The notes under the pieces are model-generated. The model searched no databases. It was not told where the DNA came from and was given only the letters and a program-made list of their open reading frames with translations. The translations under genes and the position numbers were made by a program. A stretch of DNA of 64,000 nt from Roseimarinus sp035271585 (GTDB lineage: Bacteria > Bacteroidota > Bacteroidia > Bacteroidales > Prolixibacteraceae), in NCBI GenBank assembly GCA_035271585.1, contig DATERL010000098.1, forward strand, positions 73,733 through 137,732, written 5' to 3'. This document shows, piece by piece, positions 55,260 through 63,883 of this stretch; position 1 is the first letter of the stretch; each line of letters begins with the position of its first letter.

Positions 55260-55267
55260 CAAACTTA
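55260..55267 (-). promoter_or_regulatory. Minus-7 element that decides the start of the nitronate monooxygenase gene
   Basis: The minus strand reads TAAGTTTG. Transcription should begin near 55253, which leaves a short leader to the ATG at 55235 and excludes the ATG at 55262. Confidence 0.5.
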
Positions 55268-55380
55268 AGTAATAATTTATGGCATTATTAATATTTACAA
55301 GTACTTAACATTTTTATAATAAGATAAAATGGATTGTTTAGGCTTTAGTTCCTGTACATTAACGTTTTGTTGATATAACA

Positions 55381-55427
55381 AAAAAAAGAGTCGCATCTAT
55401 TTTTTGATTAAATGCGACTTTTATTCG
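55381..55427 (-). terminator. Terminator after the URO-D-family gene
   Basis: On the minus strand AGTCGCAT (55412-55419) pairs with ATGCGACT (55389-55396) around a 15-base loop, followed by CTTTTTTT. Confidence 0.8.
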
Positions 55428-55438
55428 AAACGATATTT

Positions 55439-56470
55439 CTAAGATTCTTTTACTGCCTTGATAAACGCGTTGATATTTTCGGTGCTTACCATTGGTGGCA
55501 TACCTCCGCCGCACGAGGCCATTAATTTAGAACGATCGGAGACATTGGCCAGCATGGTTTTAGTTTGTTGATAAACCTCGTCGGGGGTACAGGCAGCCAG
55601 TACATCGCGTGGTGGCAAACTGCCCAAAACAACCAAATTGTGCTTGGTGGCATCTTGTATTTCGGAAATCGAAAGGTCAAGCCCTGGGTTATATAAGTTA
55701 ATACCAATTTCGGGGTAATATTTTACCGACATGCTGCAATCAGCATCGTTGTGAAAAAGTTTTACTTTATCGTTGGTATTGTAAAGCTCTTTTAGATAGG
55801 GCAGCCCAAATTCTACAAATTCATCTTCACCAATAAAACCAACAATATCATCAAGCATCATGATGCCTTCGATGGTTGGAATGGCTTCGTGTTGTACTCG
55901 GTGCCAATCTTTCAAAAAATCGGTAATTACCCGCATCAGCTTGTGCACTTTATCGGGTTCCATCATCATAGTAGTGAGCAACTCAGTAGTTCCCATCAAA
56001 AAAGAAGCAATATTAAGCGGTCCACGCGATACCGAAAAACGTATTTTATGTCCAGCAGCTTCGATAGCTGGCCGAAGGTTGACTAATCGGTTGAGCATAA
56101 ATGGTAATAAGCCGTCGGTTTCGGGATTAGGCACCTCGAGGTTGTCAATATCTTCAGATGAAAAAATTGTTTTGTCGGCAAATGGGAATTCGTCTTTCCA
56201 AAAAACGGTTTTTGCCCCAAAGGCCGAAGGTTCGGTACACATGCCATATTCGCTCCAAAAACCAGGTAAAAACATCACATCGGGAAATGTTTCGGCGGCT
56301 TTAAGATTGGCTTTGAGCCATAACTCGTCGCTGGTAAAGTAGTCGAGAATTGAAATTCCGTACCAGTTGGGTAACCAAGGGCAGTCGATAATAAATCCTA
56401 TCGGAATTTTTTCACTCACACCTTCGCCCTTAACCAAGGCAACCAATTCGTTCCATTGTTTATCAGTCAT
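55439..56470 (-). CDS. URO-D-family corrinoid methyltransferase-like protein
   Basis: This 343-residue cytoplasmic protein belongs to the uroporphyrinogen-decarboxylase fold family. The V-S-R-G-P-L-N-I-A-S-F-L-M-G-T block near 147-161 is typical, and F-H-N-D-A-D-C (His240, Cys245) with A-S-C-G-G-G (Cys320) lies where MtaA/MtbA-type methyltransferases hold their zinc. It lacks the N-terminal arginines expected of the haem enzyme. It is divergent from the homocysteine-methyltransferase and corrinoid genes, so I infer that it moves a methyl group to or from the corrinoid protein. The methyl donor is unknown. Confidence 0.82.
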   Translation of the reverse strand: MTDKQWNELVALVKGEGVSEKIPIGFIIDCPWLPNWYGISILDYFTSDELWLKANLKAAETFPDVMFLPGFWSEYGMCTEPSAFGAKTVFWKDEFPFADKTIFSSEDIDNLEVPNPETDGLLPFMLNRLVNLRPAIEAAGHKIRFSVSRGPLNIASFLMGTTELLTTMMMEPDKVHKLMRVITDFLKDWHRVQHEAIPTIEGIMMLDDIVGFIGEDEFVEFGLPYLKELYNTNDKVKLFHNDADCSMSVKYYPEIGINLYNPGLDLSISEIQDATKHNLVVLGSLPPRDVLAACTPDEVYQQTKTMLANVSDRSKLMASCGGGMPPMVSTENINAFIKAVKES

Positions 56471-56661
56471 GCTCTTATTATTTAGGTTTATTGATTCGTA
56501 TTGACTTTAAAAAACGATTGAAATTAGCACAATTATTTACACTGCTCAAATTTTTTTCCTTTTTTGGCGGTAATTGTCGTTCCTTACACCAAAATGACAA
56601 ACTTTTCCACTTGGACTGCTATTTTTATTTACTACTTTTAAAAAAAAGTAGAAAGCGTAAG

Positions 56662-56669
56662 TACTTTTG
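56662..56669 (+). promoter_or_regulatory. Minus-7 element of the corrinoid operon
   Basis: TACTTTTG matches TAnnTTTG and lies 26 bases before the ATG at 56695. It sits inside the longer open frame that begins at 56491, so it supports the shorter protein. I see no cobalamin-riboswitch box in the 56471-56694 spacer. Confidence 0.5.
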
Positions 56670-56694
56670 CTCGGTAAACCTAAAAAATAGTACA

Positions 56695-57588
56695 ATGAAA
56701 ACCATTGCAGAAAAAATAAAGGAAGGTAAAATATTGGTTTCGGATGGCGCATGGGGCACCTTTTTACAACAGAAAGGCTTACAACCCGGCGAGTGCCCCG
56801 AGCTGTGGAACCTCGAACATCCCGATAAAGTGCTCGACATAGCCCAAAGTTACATCGATGCCGGCGCCGATATGATTGAAACCAATAGCTTTGGTGGTTC
56901 AAAATTCAAACTCGATTTGTATGGTTTGGGCGATAAGGTTTACGAAATAAACAAGGCAGCCGCCGAAATTTCGCGCAAAGCAGCTGGCCCCAACAAACAT
57001 GTTTTGGGCTCAATTGGCCCCAGTGGAAAAATGATTGTTATGGGCGATGTTACCTACGAAGAATTTTACGAAGCCTTTAAAATACAAGCCAAAGCGCTGG
57101 CAGATGGCGGTGCCGACGCGCTGGTTATTGAAACCATGACCGATAACGACGAGGCTCGTGCAGCAGTATGTGCAGCTCGTGAACACACCAATTGCGAGAT
57201 AATTTGCACCATGACTTTCGACAAAACACCCGATGGTGAATTTTATACCATGATGGGCGTGTCGCCATCCGAAATGGCATTGGCCATGATTGATGCGGGC
57301 GCAAGTATTATTGGCGCAAATTGTGGCAATGGCATGGAAAACATGATTGCCATTTCGGAAGCCATTAGGGCGGCAAACTCCGAAATCCCCATATTGGTGC
57401 ATGCCAACGCAGGCGCCCCAGTTTATGAAAACGGCGAAACACATTTTCTGGAAACACCAGAGCAAATGGCCGCCTTGGTAGAAAAATTGGTCTCGGTAGG
57501 TGCCAATATAATTGGTGGTTGTTGTGGAACTACCCCCGAGCACATCAGGCAAATAGCCGAAAAAGTAAAACAATTAGAGTCAAAATAA
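56695..57588 (+). CDS. Stand-alone homocysteine S-methyltransferase domain (MetH N-terminal module)
   Basis: I take the ATG at 56695 (297 residues). The open frame extends to 56491, but its extra 68 residues are low-complexity, contain the promoter and match nothing in the family. The protein is the Zn-dependent homocysteine-binding barrel of methionine synthase: S-D-G-A-W-G-T-F-L-Q near residue 16, E-T-N-S-F-G-G near 62, and zinc ligands Cys210 (G-A-N-C-G-N-G) and Cys276/Cys277 (G-G-C-C-G-T-T-P). Full MetH is about 1200 residues, so this is only the first module. It would take a methyl group from the corrinoid protein encoded 116 bases downstream to make methionine. Confidence 0.9.
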   Translation: MKTIAEKIKEGKILVSDGAWGTFLQQKGLQPGECPELWNLEHPDKVLDIAQSYIDAGADMIETNSFGGSKFKLDLYGLGDKVYEINKAAAEISRKAAGPNKHVLGSIGPSGKMIVMGDVTYEEFYEAFKIQAKALADGGADALVIETMTDNDEARAAVCAAREHTNCEIICTMTFDKTPDGEFYTMMGVSPSEMALAMIDAGASIIGANCGNGMENMIAISEAIRAANSEIPILVHANAGAPVYENGETHFLETPEQMAALVEKLVSVGANIIGGCCGTTPEHIRQIAEKVKQLESK

Positions 57589-57704
57589 TAGAAATTAATA
57601 ATATAAGTTGATTGAACTATTTATTGCTATATCGAAAGCTAAGGTAAGGAGTTCGCAATCGGCAACTTGCAGCAATAATAAGTAGTCAATAATAAATTAC
57701 AGAG

Positions 57705-58379
57705 ATGAATTCAGCAGAGATATTACAGAAGTTGGCAACGTCAGTCGAAATGGGAAAAGTGAATAAAGATGCACCCTACCCCCCGGCGATGAAAGGAATG
57801 GACGGAGCTGATGAATTAACGCGCGAAGCACTGGATATGGGCGTAAAACCCATCGAAATACTGAATGACGCTTTAATTTTAGCCATGAATAAAGTAGGTG
57901 AAAAATTTACACAGAAGAAGATTTTTGTACCACAAATGCTCATTTCGGCCAAAGCCATGAACGCATCAATGGAACATTTAAAACCTTTTTTTCAAAGTGG
58001 TGAAGTGAAACGCAAAGGGAAATTTATTATAGGCACTGTGGCTGGTGACTTGCACGACATTGGCAAAAACCTAGTTGCCATGATTGTTGAAGGCGCCGGT
58101 TGGGAAGTAATTGACCTGGGTGTTGACGTAAAATCTGCAAAATTTATTCAGGCCATTGCTGAAAATCCCGATGCCATTGTTGGCCTTTCGGCCTTACTTA
58201 CTACCACCATGCAAAGCATGAAGAATATTGTAGCCGATATTCACGCACAATATCCGCATGTGAAACTCATTATTGGCGGCGCACCGGTTACCAACGCTTT
58301 TAGTCAGGAAATTGGCGCCAACGCTTACGCTCACGACCCACAAAGTGCCGTGAGTTATTTGAATGCGCAAGTAGCATAG
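57705..58379 (+). CDS. Corrinoid (B12-binding) methyl-carrier protein
   Basis: This 224-residue protein has a four-helix cap (about 1-100) and a Rossmann-like B12-binding domain (about 105-222). The lower-ligand motif is D-L-H-D-I-G (His117), with S-A-L near 167 and G-G-A near 196. It is the size of MtaC/MtbC-type carriers and corresponds to the middle of MetH. It shuttles methyl groups between a donor methyltransferase and the homocysteine enzyme. The next gene starts one base after its stop, showing tight coupling. Confidence 0.93.
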   Translation: MNSAEILQKLATSVEMGKVNKDAPYPPAMKGMDGADELTREALDMGVKPIEILNDALILAMNKVGEKFTQKKIFVPQMLISAKAMNASMEHLKPFFQSGEVKRKGKFIIGTVAGDLHDIGKNLVAMIVEGAGWEVIDLGVDVKSAKFIQAIAENPDAIVGLSALLTTTMQSMKNIVADIHAQYPHVKLIIGGAPVTNAFSQEIGANAYAHDPQSAVSYLNAQVA

Positions 58380-58380
58380 T

Positions 58381-59085
58381 ATGTATAATAAGTCATTATC
58401 TGGGGAACAAAAATTAACCATCGAAAAACATCTCTTAACGGTCGATCGGGAAAATATACTGAAAGGCATGGGGATGAAATTGACCGATGCCGATGATTAT
58501 TTACTAGCAACCATTGATAATGCCATCCAAATTGGACTGATACTGGTAAAACCAAGTGCGTGTTTTTCAATTTTTGAACATCCTCTATTCAACATTCAGG
58601 AAAAAACAACCACCATTGAACAACATCAGTTCAATACGGGAGCTGTTGTAACTGCTATGTTAAAACGAAGCGAAGCCATTGCACTTTTTATTTGCACTGC
58701 CGGATCCGAAATTGAAAAATTATCGAAGCGCGAAATGGCAGCAGGTAATGGTCTCGAAGGTTTAATATTTGATCTGATTGGCTCCGAGTTGGCCGAAAAT
58801 ATTACCGAAAAACTTCATCAACATATTCAGAAAATAGCTGTGCTCCGTGGCCAAAATGTAAGCAACCGTTTTAGCCCGGGTTATTGTAACTGGCCGGTAA
58901 GCGAACAACATCAACTTTTTGAACTTTTAAAAAACAACACCTGCGGCGTTTCACTCAATGCTTCGGCACTAATGTCGCCGGTAAAATCGGTCAGTGGCAT
59001 TATTGGCATAGGGCAAAACATTCGCAGGGTGAAATACAAGTGTAACATTTGTGACGACAAGTATTGCATTATGCGGCATCAATAA
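58381..59085 (+). CDS. MetH-activation-domain-like protein with C-terminal cysteine cluster
   Basis: This 234-residue protein resembles the reactivation domain of methionine synthase: R-F-S-P-G-Y-C-N-W-P-V near residue 161 and S-P-V-K-S-V-S-G-I-I-G-I near 199, with a new end C-N-I-C-D-D-K-Y-C (about 222-230). In MetH this domain binds S-adenosylmethionine and remethylates oxidised cob(II)alamin after reduction. Here it is a separate protein one base downstream of the corrinoid gene. The three cysteines at the end are not part of MetH and could hold a metal or iron-sulfur centre for electron delivery; that is inference. Confidence 0.85.
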   Translation: MYNKSLSGEQKLTIEKHLLTVDRENILKGMGMKLTDADDYLLATIDNAIQIGLILVKPSACFSIFEHPLFNIQEKTTTIEQHQFNTGAVVTAMLKRSEAIALFICTAGSEIEKLSKREMAAGNGLEGLIFDLIGSELAENITEKLHQHIQKIAVLRGQNVSNRFSPGYCNWPVSEQHQLFELLKNNTCGVSLNASALMSPVKSVSGIIGIGQNIRRVKYKCNICDDKYCIMRHQ

Positions 59086-59244
59086 TATTTTAGGCTAGCA
59101 ATACTCATTACTGCACTCAAAATGATTTTCGAAAAACCAGTTCTATTGCCTGATTATTTTTTATCGCCTTACCAAGTAAAAAGACCCGATTTTCGAACCT
59201 TTCTAAGCTGAATTCAAGCTAAACATATTGCACCCAATTAGGCC

Positions 59245-61479
59245 CTAATTAGCTGCCTTTGACTTATTATACAAACCTGTTAGGCCTTCAATTTGGGCAG
59301 TATTATCTGAAACCAATTTTAACTCTTCAAGGTATTTTGAGGCCAATGTGAAATCTTTTTTCATGATAGAAAGCACACAAAGGTTGTTCAATACGTTAGC
59401 ATCTTTTGGATTCATCTGGTACGCCTTATTAAAATACAAAAGCGCTTTGGCATTATCTCGCTTAAAGAAAATACTACCCAGCATGGAATAGGCGAACTCA
59501 GTTTCCTGAATTTTGAGCGACCTTTCTAACAATGCATTGGCTTCTTTCAAATTCCCTGAACGAGCATAAACCAGAGCACTATCGAGTAAGGGTTTAACCT
59601 CATGATTCGTCATTACTACTTTTGCTTTCTGATCGAAATCAAGCTCCAAGTATTTACGATTGATTTTCACTAATTCATCTAAAACTAATTTTGATTTTTC
59701 AAACTGTGAAGCATCTTTATTGGCGTTAAAGAGCAGTAGTAATGCCATTTCCTTATCATCAGCCAGTTGGCAAACCCCTAATGCTTTTTCAAAAAACGAA
59801 ATGGCCGTTTGAGAATTGTTACCCAGTTGGTAACATTGGCCAATCTTTATCAATCCATTGAAATTATTGGCAATATTGGGTGAGGTTTGTAAAATTACTG
59901 CAGCCTGCAATGGTTCTTCAGCTTTAATTAAAAAATTAGCTGCTTCAAAATACAACGACAATTCGTGCGGCTCACTCTTTATTAAGGCATAGTATTCCTG
60001 AAATGCTTGATGATATTGTCCCAAGGAAGCAAAATGCTTCGCCAACTCAATGTGCTGACTATAAACTGTGATGTTGTTGTATTTGATACACATGAATGCC
60101 ATAGAATCCTCGAAAGAAACTGGTTGATAAGTGAATCTGAATTGATTGACCATCGTTTCGGGTTGAAATGGCCAACCCGCCATTAATTTCTTCACCAACA
60201 GATCGGCCACCAAACTATCGAGTGCAGTGAAACCCCAATTTTCACGGTAATAATCAGACGAAATTGGAGAAACCTGGTTCCAATTATCAGAAATGAAATG
60301 ATTGTTCTTCATTCCATTAAAAAATGCATCGGCCATTAGAAAATAACCATCCACGTTGGGATGTAGGTGTTCCAAAATAAACTGATTGCCAATAATTCCA
60401 TTGGTTGAATTTTGCTCAAATATAGATTTGGTTGGAACAACTGGAACATTGTATTTTTCTCCTAAACTATGAATAACTTCATTTAAAGCCTCGGGTGCCC
60501 TAAATCGAATAGCATCCAAATCTTTTGCTTGATCATACAATCTTCTTGCAGTTTCATAATTGCCCAATAAGTCGTAATGTTGAGCCACTTTATAAATACT
60601 ATCAGCACTAGAATTTTTAGGAGAATGAATTGATTTGAATGGTTTAATATCCCTCACATTACTTACCAGTTCTGCAATTAAAACTGGAACATTTTTCTGA
60701 TTGGCTTTCTGGATAATTTCTTCCATGTTAAGCCTGAACTGGTCGACCCCATTGTTAAACATATTGGAACCAAACTCAATGGCCTTGTCCTTTACAATGT
60801 GCTCCATTAAAGTAGCAGTGGGTTTATTGGTTAAATCGCCCGAAAATGCGCTAAAAGTTTTGGCAATCACATGTTGAAATAACTGATAAGTTCTTAGATG
60901 AACCAATTTTAAACTCAGTTTTTTAATCCATCGAAAATTTCCGCCATTTTCGACTGAACCAACCCCCAACGCTCCATAGAATTCGTTGTGACCGGAATAA
61001 ATTAGAATGGCATTGGGCTGATGACTTAAAACTTCATTCATAAAATTGGCCTGAGTGTATGAATTTGTGGCCACCATAGCCAGATTAACTACTTCGATTA
61101 ACCGATGAGGAAAAGCATCCTGTAAACGATAATTTAAGATTCGCCCGAATGAAACGCCACTTTGATAAGGAAAACCTTGTGCAGTTGAACCTCCCAGAAT
61201 AAAAATACGATAACAAGAGTCTGGTTTATCAATCAAAAAAAGATCGTTAATTGATGATGTTGCCGGCAGTTTTGAAAAAAAACGTTTACCAACTGATCTG
61301 TTTACTTCATAATAACCTTGATATGACTTTGATTTTGAAAACAACGAAAGATCGTTTCCATAATGAATTAACCTTAATGATGTTTCAAAAATTAAAAGAA
61401 AAAAGATGGGAATAAGAAACAGAATTAATGAGAAAATGGCCTTCTTCTTTGATGATATTGGATTCTCTTGCATTTTCAA
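59245..61479 (-). CDS. Membrane-anchored SGNH-hydrolase-like protein with TPR repeats
   Basis: This 744-residue protein has one N-terminal membrane segment (about 14-34), an SGNH-like domain (about 85-415) and TPR repeats (about 480-735). The SGNH motifs are L-G-G-S-T-A-Q-G with Ser98, Y-S-G-H-N-E-F-Y-G in the middle and L-H-P-N-V-D-G-Y with the His. The domain should face the periplasm. Such proteins are thought to be O-acyl-esterases or transferases on surface glycans, but the substrate is unknown. The CBM9-repeat gene is upstream on the same strand, with a terminator between. Confidence 0.85.
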   Translation of the reverse strand: MKMQENPISSKKKAIFSLILFLIPIFFLLIFETSLRLIHYGNDLSLFSKSKSYQGYYEVNRSVGKRFFSKLPATSSINDLFLIDKPDSCYRIFILGGSTAQGFPYQSGVSFGRILNYRLQDAFPHRLIEVVNLAMVATNSYTQANFMNEVLSHQPNAILIYSGHNEFYGALGVGSVENGGNFRWIKKLSLKLVHLRTYQLFQHVIAKTFSAFSGDLTNKPTATLMEHIVKDKAIEFGSNMFNNGVDQFRLNMEEIIQKANQKNVPVLIAELVSNVRDIKPFKSIHSPKNSSADSIYKVAQHYDLLGNYETARRLYDQAKDLDAIRFRAPEALNEVIHSLGEKYNVPVVPTKSIFEQNSTNGIIGNQFILEHLHPNVDGYFLMADAFFNGMKNNHFISDNWNQVSPISSDYYRENWGFTALDSLVADLLVKKLMAGWPFQPETMVNQFRFTYQPVSFEDSMAFMCIKYNNITVYSQHIELAKHFASLGQYHQAFQEYYALIKSEPHELSLYFEAANFLIKAEEPLQAAVILQTSPNIANNFNGLIKIGQCYQLGNNSQTAISFFEKALGVCQLADDKEMALLLLFNANKDASQFEKSKLVLDELVKINRKYLELDFDQKAKVVMTNHEVKPLLDSALVYARSGNLKEANALLERSLKIQETEFAYSMLGSIFFKRDNAKALLYFNKAYQMNPKDANVLNNLCVLSIMKKDFTLASKYLEELKLVSDNTAQIEGLTGLYNKSKAAN

Positions 61480-61491
61480 ATTTAACGAATT

Positions 61492-61529
61492 AAAAAAAAA
61501 GTTGTTGCTTTTTTAGCAACAACTTTTTT
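61492..61529 (-). terminator. Terminator after the CBM9-repeat gene
   Basis: On the minus strand GTTGTTGC (61516-61523) pairs with GCAACAAC (61501-61508) around a seven-base loop, with a T9 tail. The A/T flanks extend the stem. Confidence 0.85.
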
Positions 61530-61546
61530 ACTATTTTGAATTGAAA

Positions 61547-63883
61547 TTATTGAACTATAATACGTTTGTTGGTTGTGGTAACGCCTTCGCTAATTTTAAC
61601 TACGTAAACGCCTTTTTGAAGTGTATTAATGTCTATTGGACTGTTGCCAACTGATTTCAGCATCATTTTACCATCAATACTAAAAATTGAAATCAAAGCT
61701 TTTTCAGAAACATTTTTCACATTCAATGTTCCCTTGGCTGGGTTAGGATAAACCAAAATATTATTATTCAGCCCTTTTGATTCAACAGAAACTGTAGTAT
61801 CAGCGGGAACTTCATAAACATTCGCAATGGCTTTACTAGACAGGGTTAAAGTACCAGCATCATCCATATTTCCATAATTTTCGTTTATGGTCCCGATATT
61901 AGACCACACCAAACGGTCGCGATAATTGCGGTCTTTAGCAATCGAATCTCTGTCGTTATCAATAATGTAAGCATCAAAACCCATTTTAGCATTTGCTTTA
62001 GCTTCAAAAACATTTCCGTCTGCATCTTTCAAATCGCTCCAGGCAATGAATGTTTCTTTTATATAACTTGCACCAGTTAGCTTGTAAGCAAATTTTGAAG
62101 CAGTTCCCCAAGTGGAGATACCATCAATGGCAATGCCGGTCACTCCATAATGTCCTTTGTTTCCACCGGAGCCAATTCCATCTTTAGGTTCAGCATTTAC
62201 ATCAAAGTAGAGTTCAACCATATCGTTGGCCCAATCTGGTCCGTAGGCAGCAGCCTTATCATTTTGGGAAATGTCATCAGTAACTGTAACTGCAATATAC
62301 AATCCATTATCGTCCCAAACGGTTTGAAAAAATCCAGAACAATCGGCATTACTTGAAAAACTTTCGCCTTTAAAATTATTGGCAATATCGTATTTAACGG
62401 CCGAGGCCCAAACTGTTTCGTCAAGAATACCATTGGCTACAATTGGATCACCGGTAACTTTCGAAGCCGAAGCAACAGCAGGGTTATTCAATGTTCCAAC
62501 CATGTCGAATTTTAATATACCGGCATCGTCCATGTTGCCATAATTTTCATTGACATCGCCACCATTGGACCAAACCAAACGGTCGCGGAAATTACGGTCC
62601 TTAGCAATTGTATCCTTATCGTTATCGATAATATACACGTCAAATCCAATTTCAATTGAATCGGAAGGGGTTATCACTTTACCGTCACTATCTTTTAAAT
62701 CACTCCATGCAATAAAAGCTTCTTTCACATAATTAGTTCCAGTAAGTTTATAGGCAAATTTTGAATTTACGCCCCATTTAACTAAGCCATCAATGGCAAT
62801 ACCAGTCACACCATAATGGCCTTTGTTATCACCGCTACCAACACCATCTTCCAAAACCTTGTTCATGTCGAAATAAATTTCAACCATATCGTTGGCCCAA
62901 TCTGGCCCATATTCAGCAGCCTTATCGTTTTGAGAAATATCATCAGTTACAGTAACTGCAATAAATATTCCTTTATCATTCCAAGCCGTTTGAAAGAAAC
63001 CTGAACAATCGGCATCGCCACCTGCAATGTTTTCGTTATTATATGTTTTTTGAATAGGATATCTGGCTGCACTAGCCCAAACAGCATCACTCAATACTCC
63101 GTCGATGGCACAAGGAACACCAGTCAGTTTTTGCGAAACGGCAACGAAAGCATTATCTACTGCTGCATCTATCATGTCAAATTTCAGGATACCGGCATCG
63201 TCCATATTGCCATAGTTTTCATTAACATCTCCTTTGTTCGACCATACCAAACGGTCGCGGAAATTACGATCCTTAGCAATTGTATCCCTATCGTTATCGA
63301 TAATGTACACATCAAATCCAATTTCATTTGTTTCTGATGGAGCAAAAACATTACCATCTTGATCTTTCAAGTCACTCCAAGCAATAAATACTTCTTTGAT
63401 ATAGCTGGCATCATCCAATTTATAGGCAAAAACTGAGTTTTTACCCCATCCGTTAATACCATCAATGGCAATACCGGTCACTCCATAATGCCCTTTGTTA
63501 CTACCGCTACCAACGCCATCGTTAAGAACTGTGTTCATGTCGAAGTAAATTTCAACCATATCGTTGGCCCAATCTGGACCATAGGCCGCAGCTTTGTCGT
63601 TTTGAGAGATATCGTCAGTTACGGTCACTGCAATATACACGCCCTTATCACTCCATGCGGTTTGGAAAAAGCCGGAACAGTCAGCTGCACCACCGGCAAT
63701 ATTTTCACCTTTGAAAGGTGTTTCAATTTGATACTTGGTAGCATCAGCCCAAATGGCTTCATCTAGAACGCCATCTACTGTTAACGCCATACCTGTAACC
63801 TTTTTTGCAACAGCTTCAGGTTTCTGAGCGTTAGCCCCTGCAAATAAAGCAAAGGCAGAAATTAATAATAAAACTTTCTTCAT
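61547..63883 (-). CDS. T9SS-exported protein with three tandem CBM9-like modules
   Basis: This 778-residue secreted protein has a signal peptide (A-N-A-Q, cut near residue 20). Three CBM9-like beta-sandwich modules follow (about 24-237, 248-461, 472-685), each starting V/I-D-G-V-L-D-E-A-I-W-like and containing F-F-Q-T-A-W, V-T-V-T-D-D-I-S-Q-N-D-K-A-A and A-W-S-D-L-K-D. A T9SS type A domain (about 706-778, V-Y-P-N-P) ends the protein. No catalytic domain is present. It is probably a multivalent secreted or surface glycan binder. The target glycan is not known. Confidence 0.9.
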   Translation of the reverse strand: MKKVLLLISAFALFAGANAQKPEAVAKKVTGMALTVDGVLDEAIWADATKYQIETPFKGENIAGGAADCSGFFQTAWSDKGVYIAVTVTDDISQNDKAAAYGPDWANDMVEIYFDMNTVLNDGVGSGSNKGHYGVTGIAIDGINGWGKNSVFAYKLDDASYIKEVFIAWSDLKDQDGNVFAPSETNEIGFDVYIIDNDRDTIAKDRNFRDRLVWSNKGDVNENYGNMDDAGILKFDMIDAAVDNAFVAVSQKLTGVPCAIDGVLSDAVWASAARYPIQKTYNNENIAGGDADCSGFFQTAWNDKGIFIAVTVTDDISQNDKAAEYGPDWANDMVEIYFDMNKVLEDGVGSGDNKGHYGVTGIAIDGLVKWGVNSKFAYKLTGTNYVKEAFIAWSDLKDSDGKVITPSDSIEIGFDVYIIDNDKDTIAKDRNFRDRLVWSNGGDVNENYGNMDDAGILKFDMVGTLNNPAVASASKVTGDPIVANGILDETVWASAVKYDIANNFKGESFSSNADCSGFFQTVWDDNGLYIAVTVTDDISQNDKAAAYGPDWANDMVELYFDVNAEPKDGIGSGGNKGHYGVTGIAIDGISTWGTASKFAYKLTGASYIKETFIAWSDLKDADGNVFEAKANAKMGFDAYIIDNDRDSIAKDRNYRDRLVWSNIGTINENYGNMDDAGTLTLSSKAIANVYEVPADTTVSVESKGLNNNILVYPNPAKGTLNVKNVSEKALISIFSIDGKMMLKSVGNSPIDINTLQKGVYVVKISEGVTTTNKRIIVQ
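61829..63814 (-). repeat. Three tandem direct repeats of about 640 bp inside the CBM9 gene
   Basis: The copies lie at 63173-63814, 62501-63142 and 61829-62470. They stay alike at the DNA level over long stretches, for example around the A-A-Y-G-P-D-W-A-N-D-M-V-E and F-R-D-R-L-V-W-S-N encoding parts, which points to recent duplication or ongoing gene conversion. Confidence 0.85.

Noticed and set aside
56491..56694. N-terminal extension of the homocysteine methyltransferase
   Set aside because: The 68 extra residues are low-complexity, match nothing in the family, and contain the TACTTTTG promoter element.
56471..56694. Cobalamin or SAM riboswitch upstream of the corrinoid genes
   Set aside because: No conserved B12 box or SAM-type multi-helix junction is visible, only a short AT-rich hairpin (56632-56651), and the promoter element lies only 26 bases before the ATG.
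61829..63814. CRISPR array
   Set aside because: The repeats are about 640 bp, in frame and coding; they are protein domain duplications.
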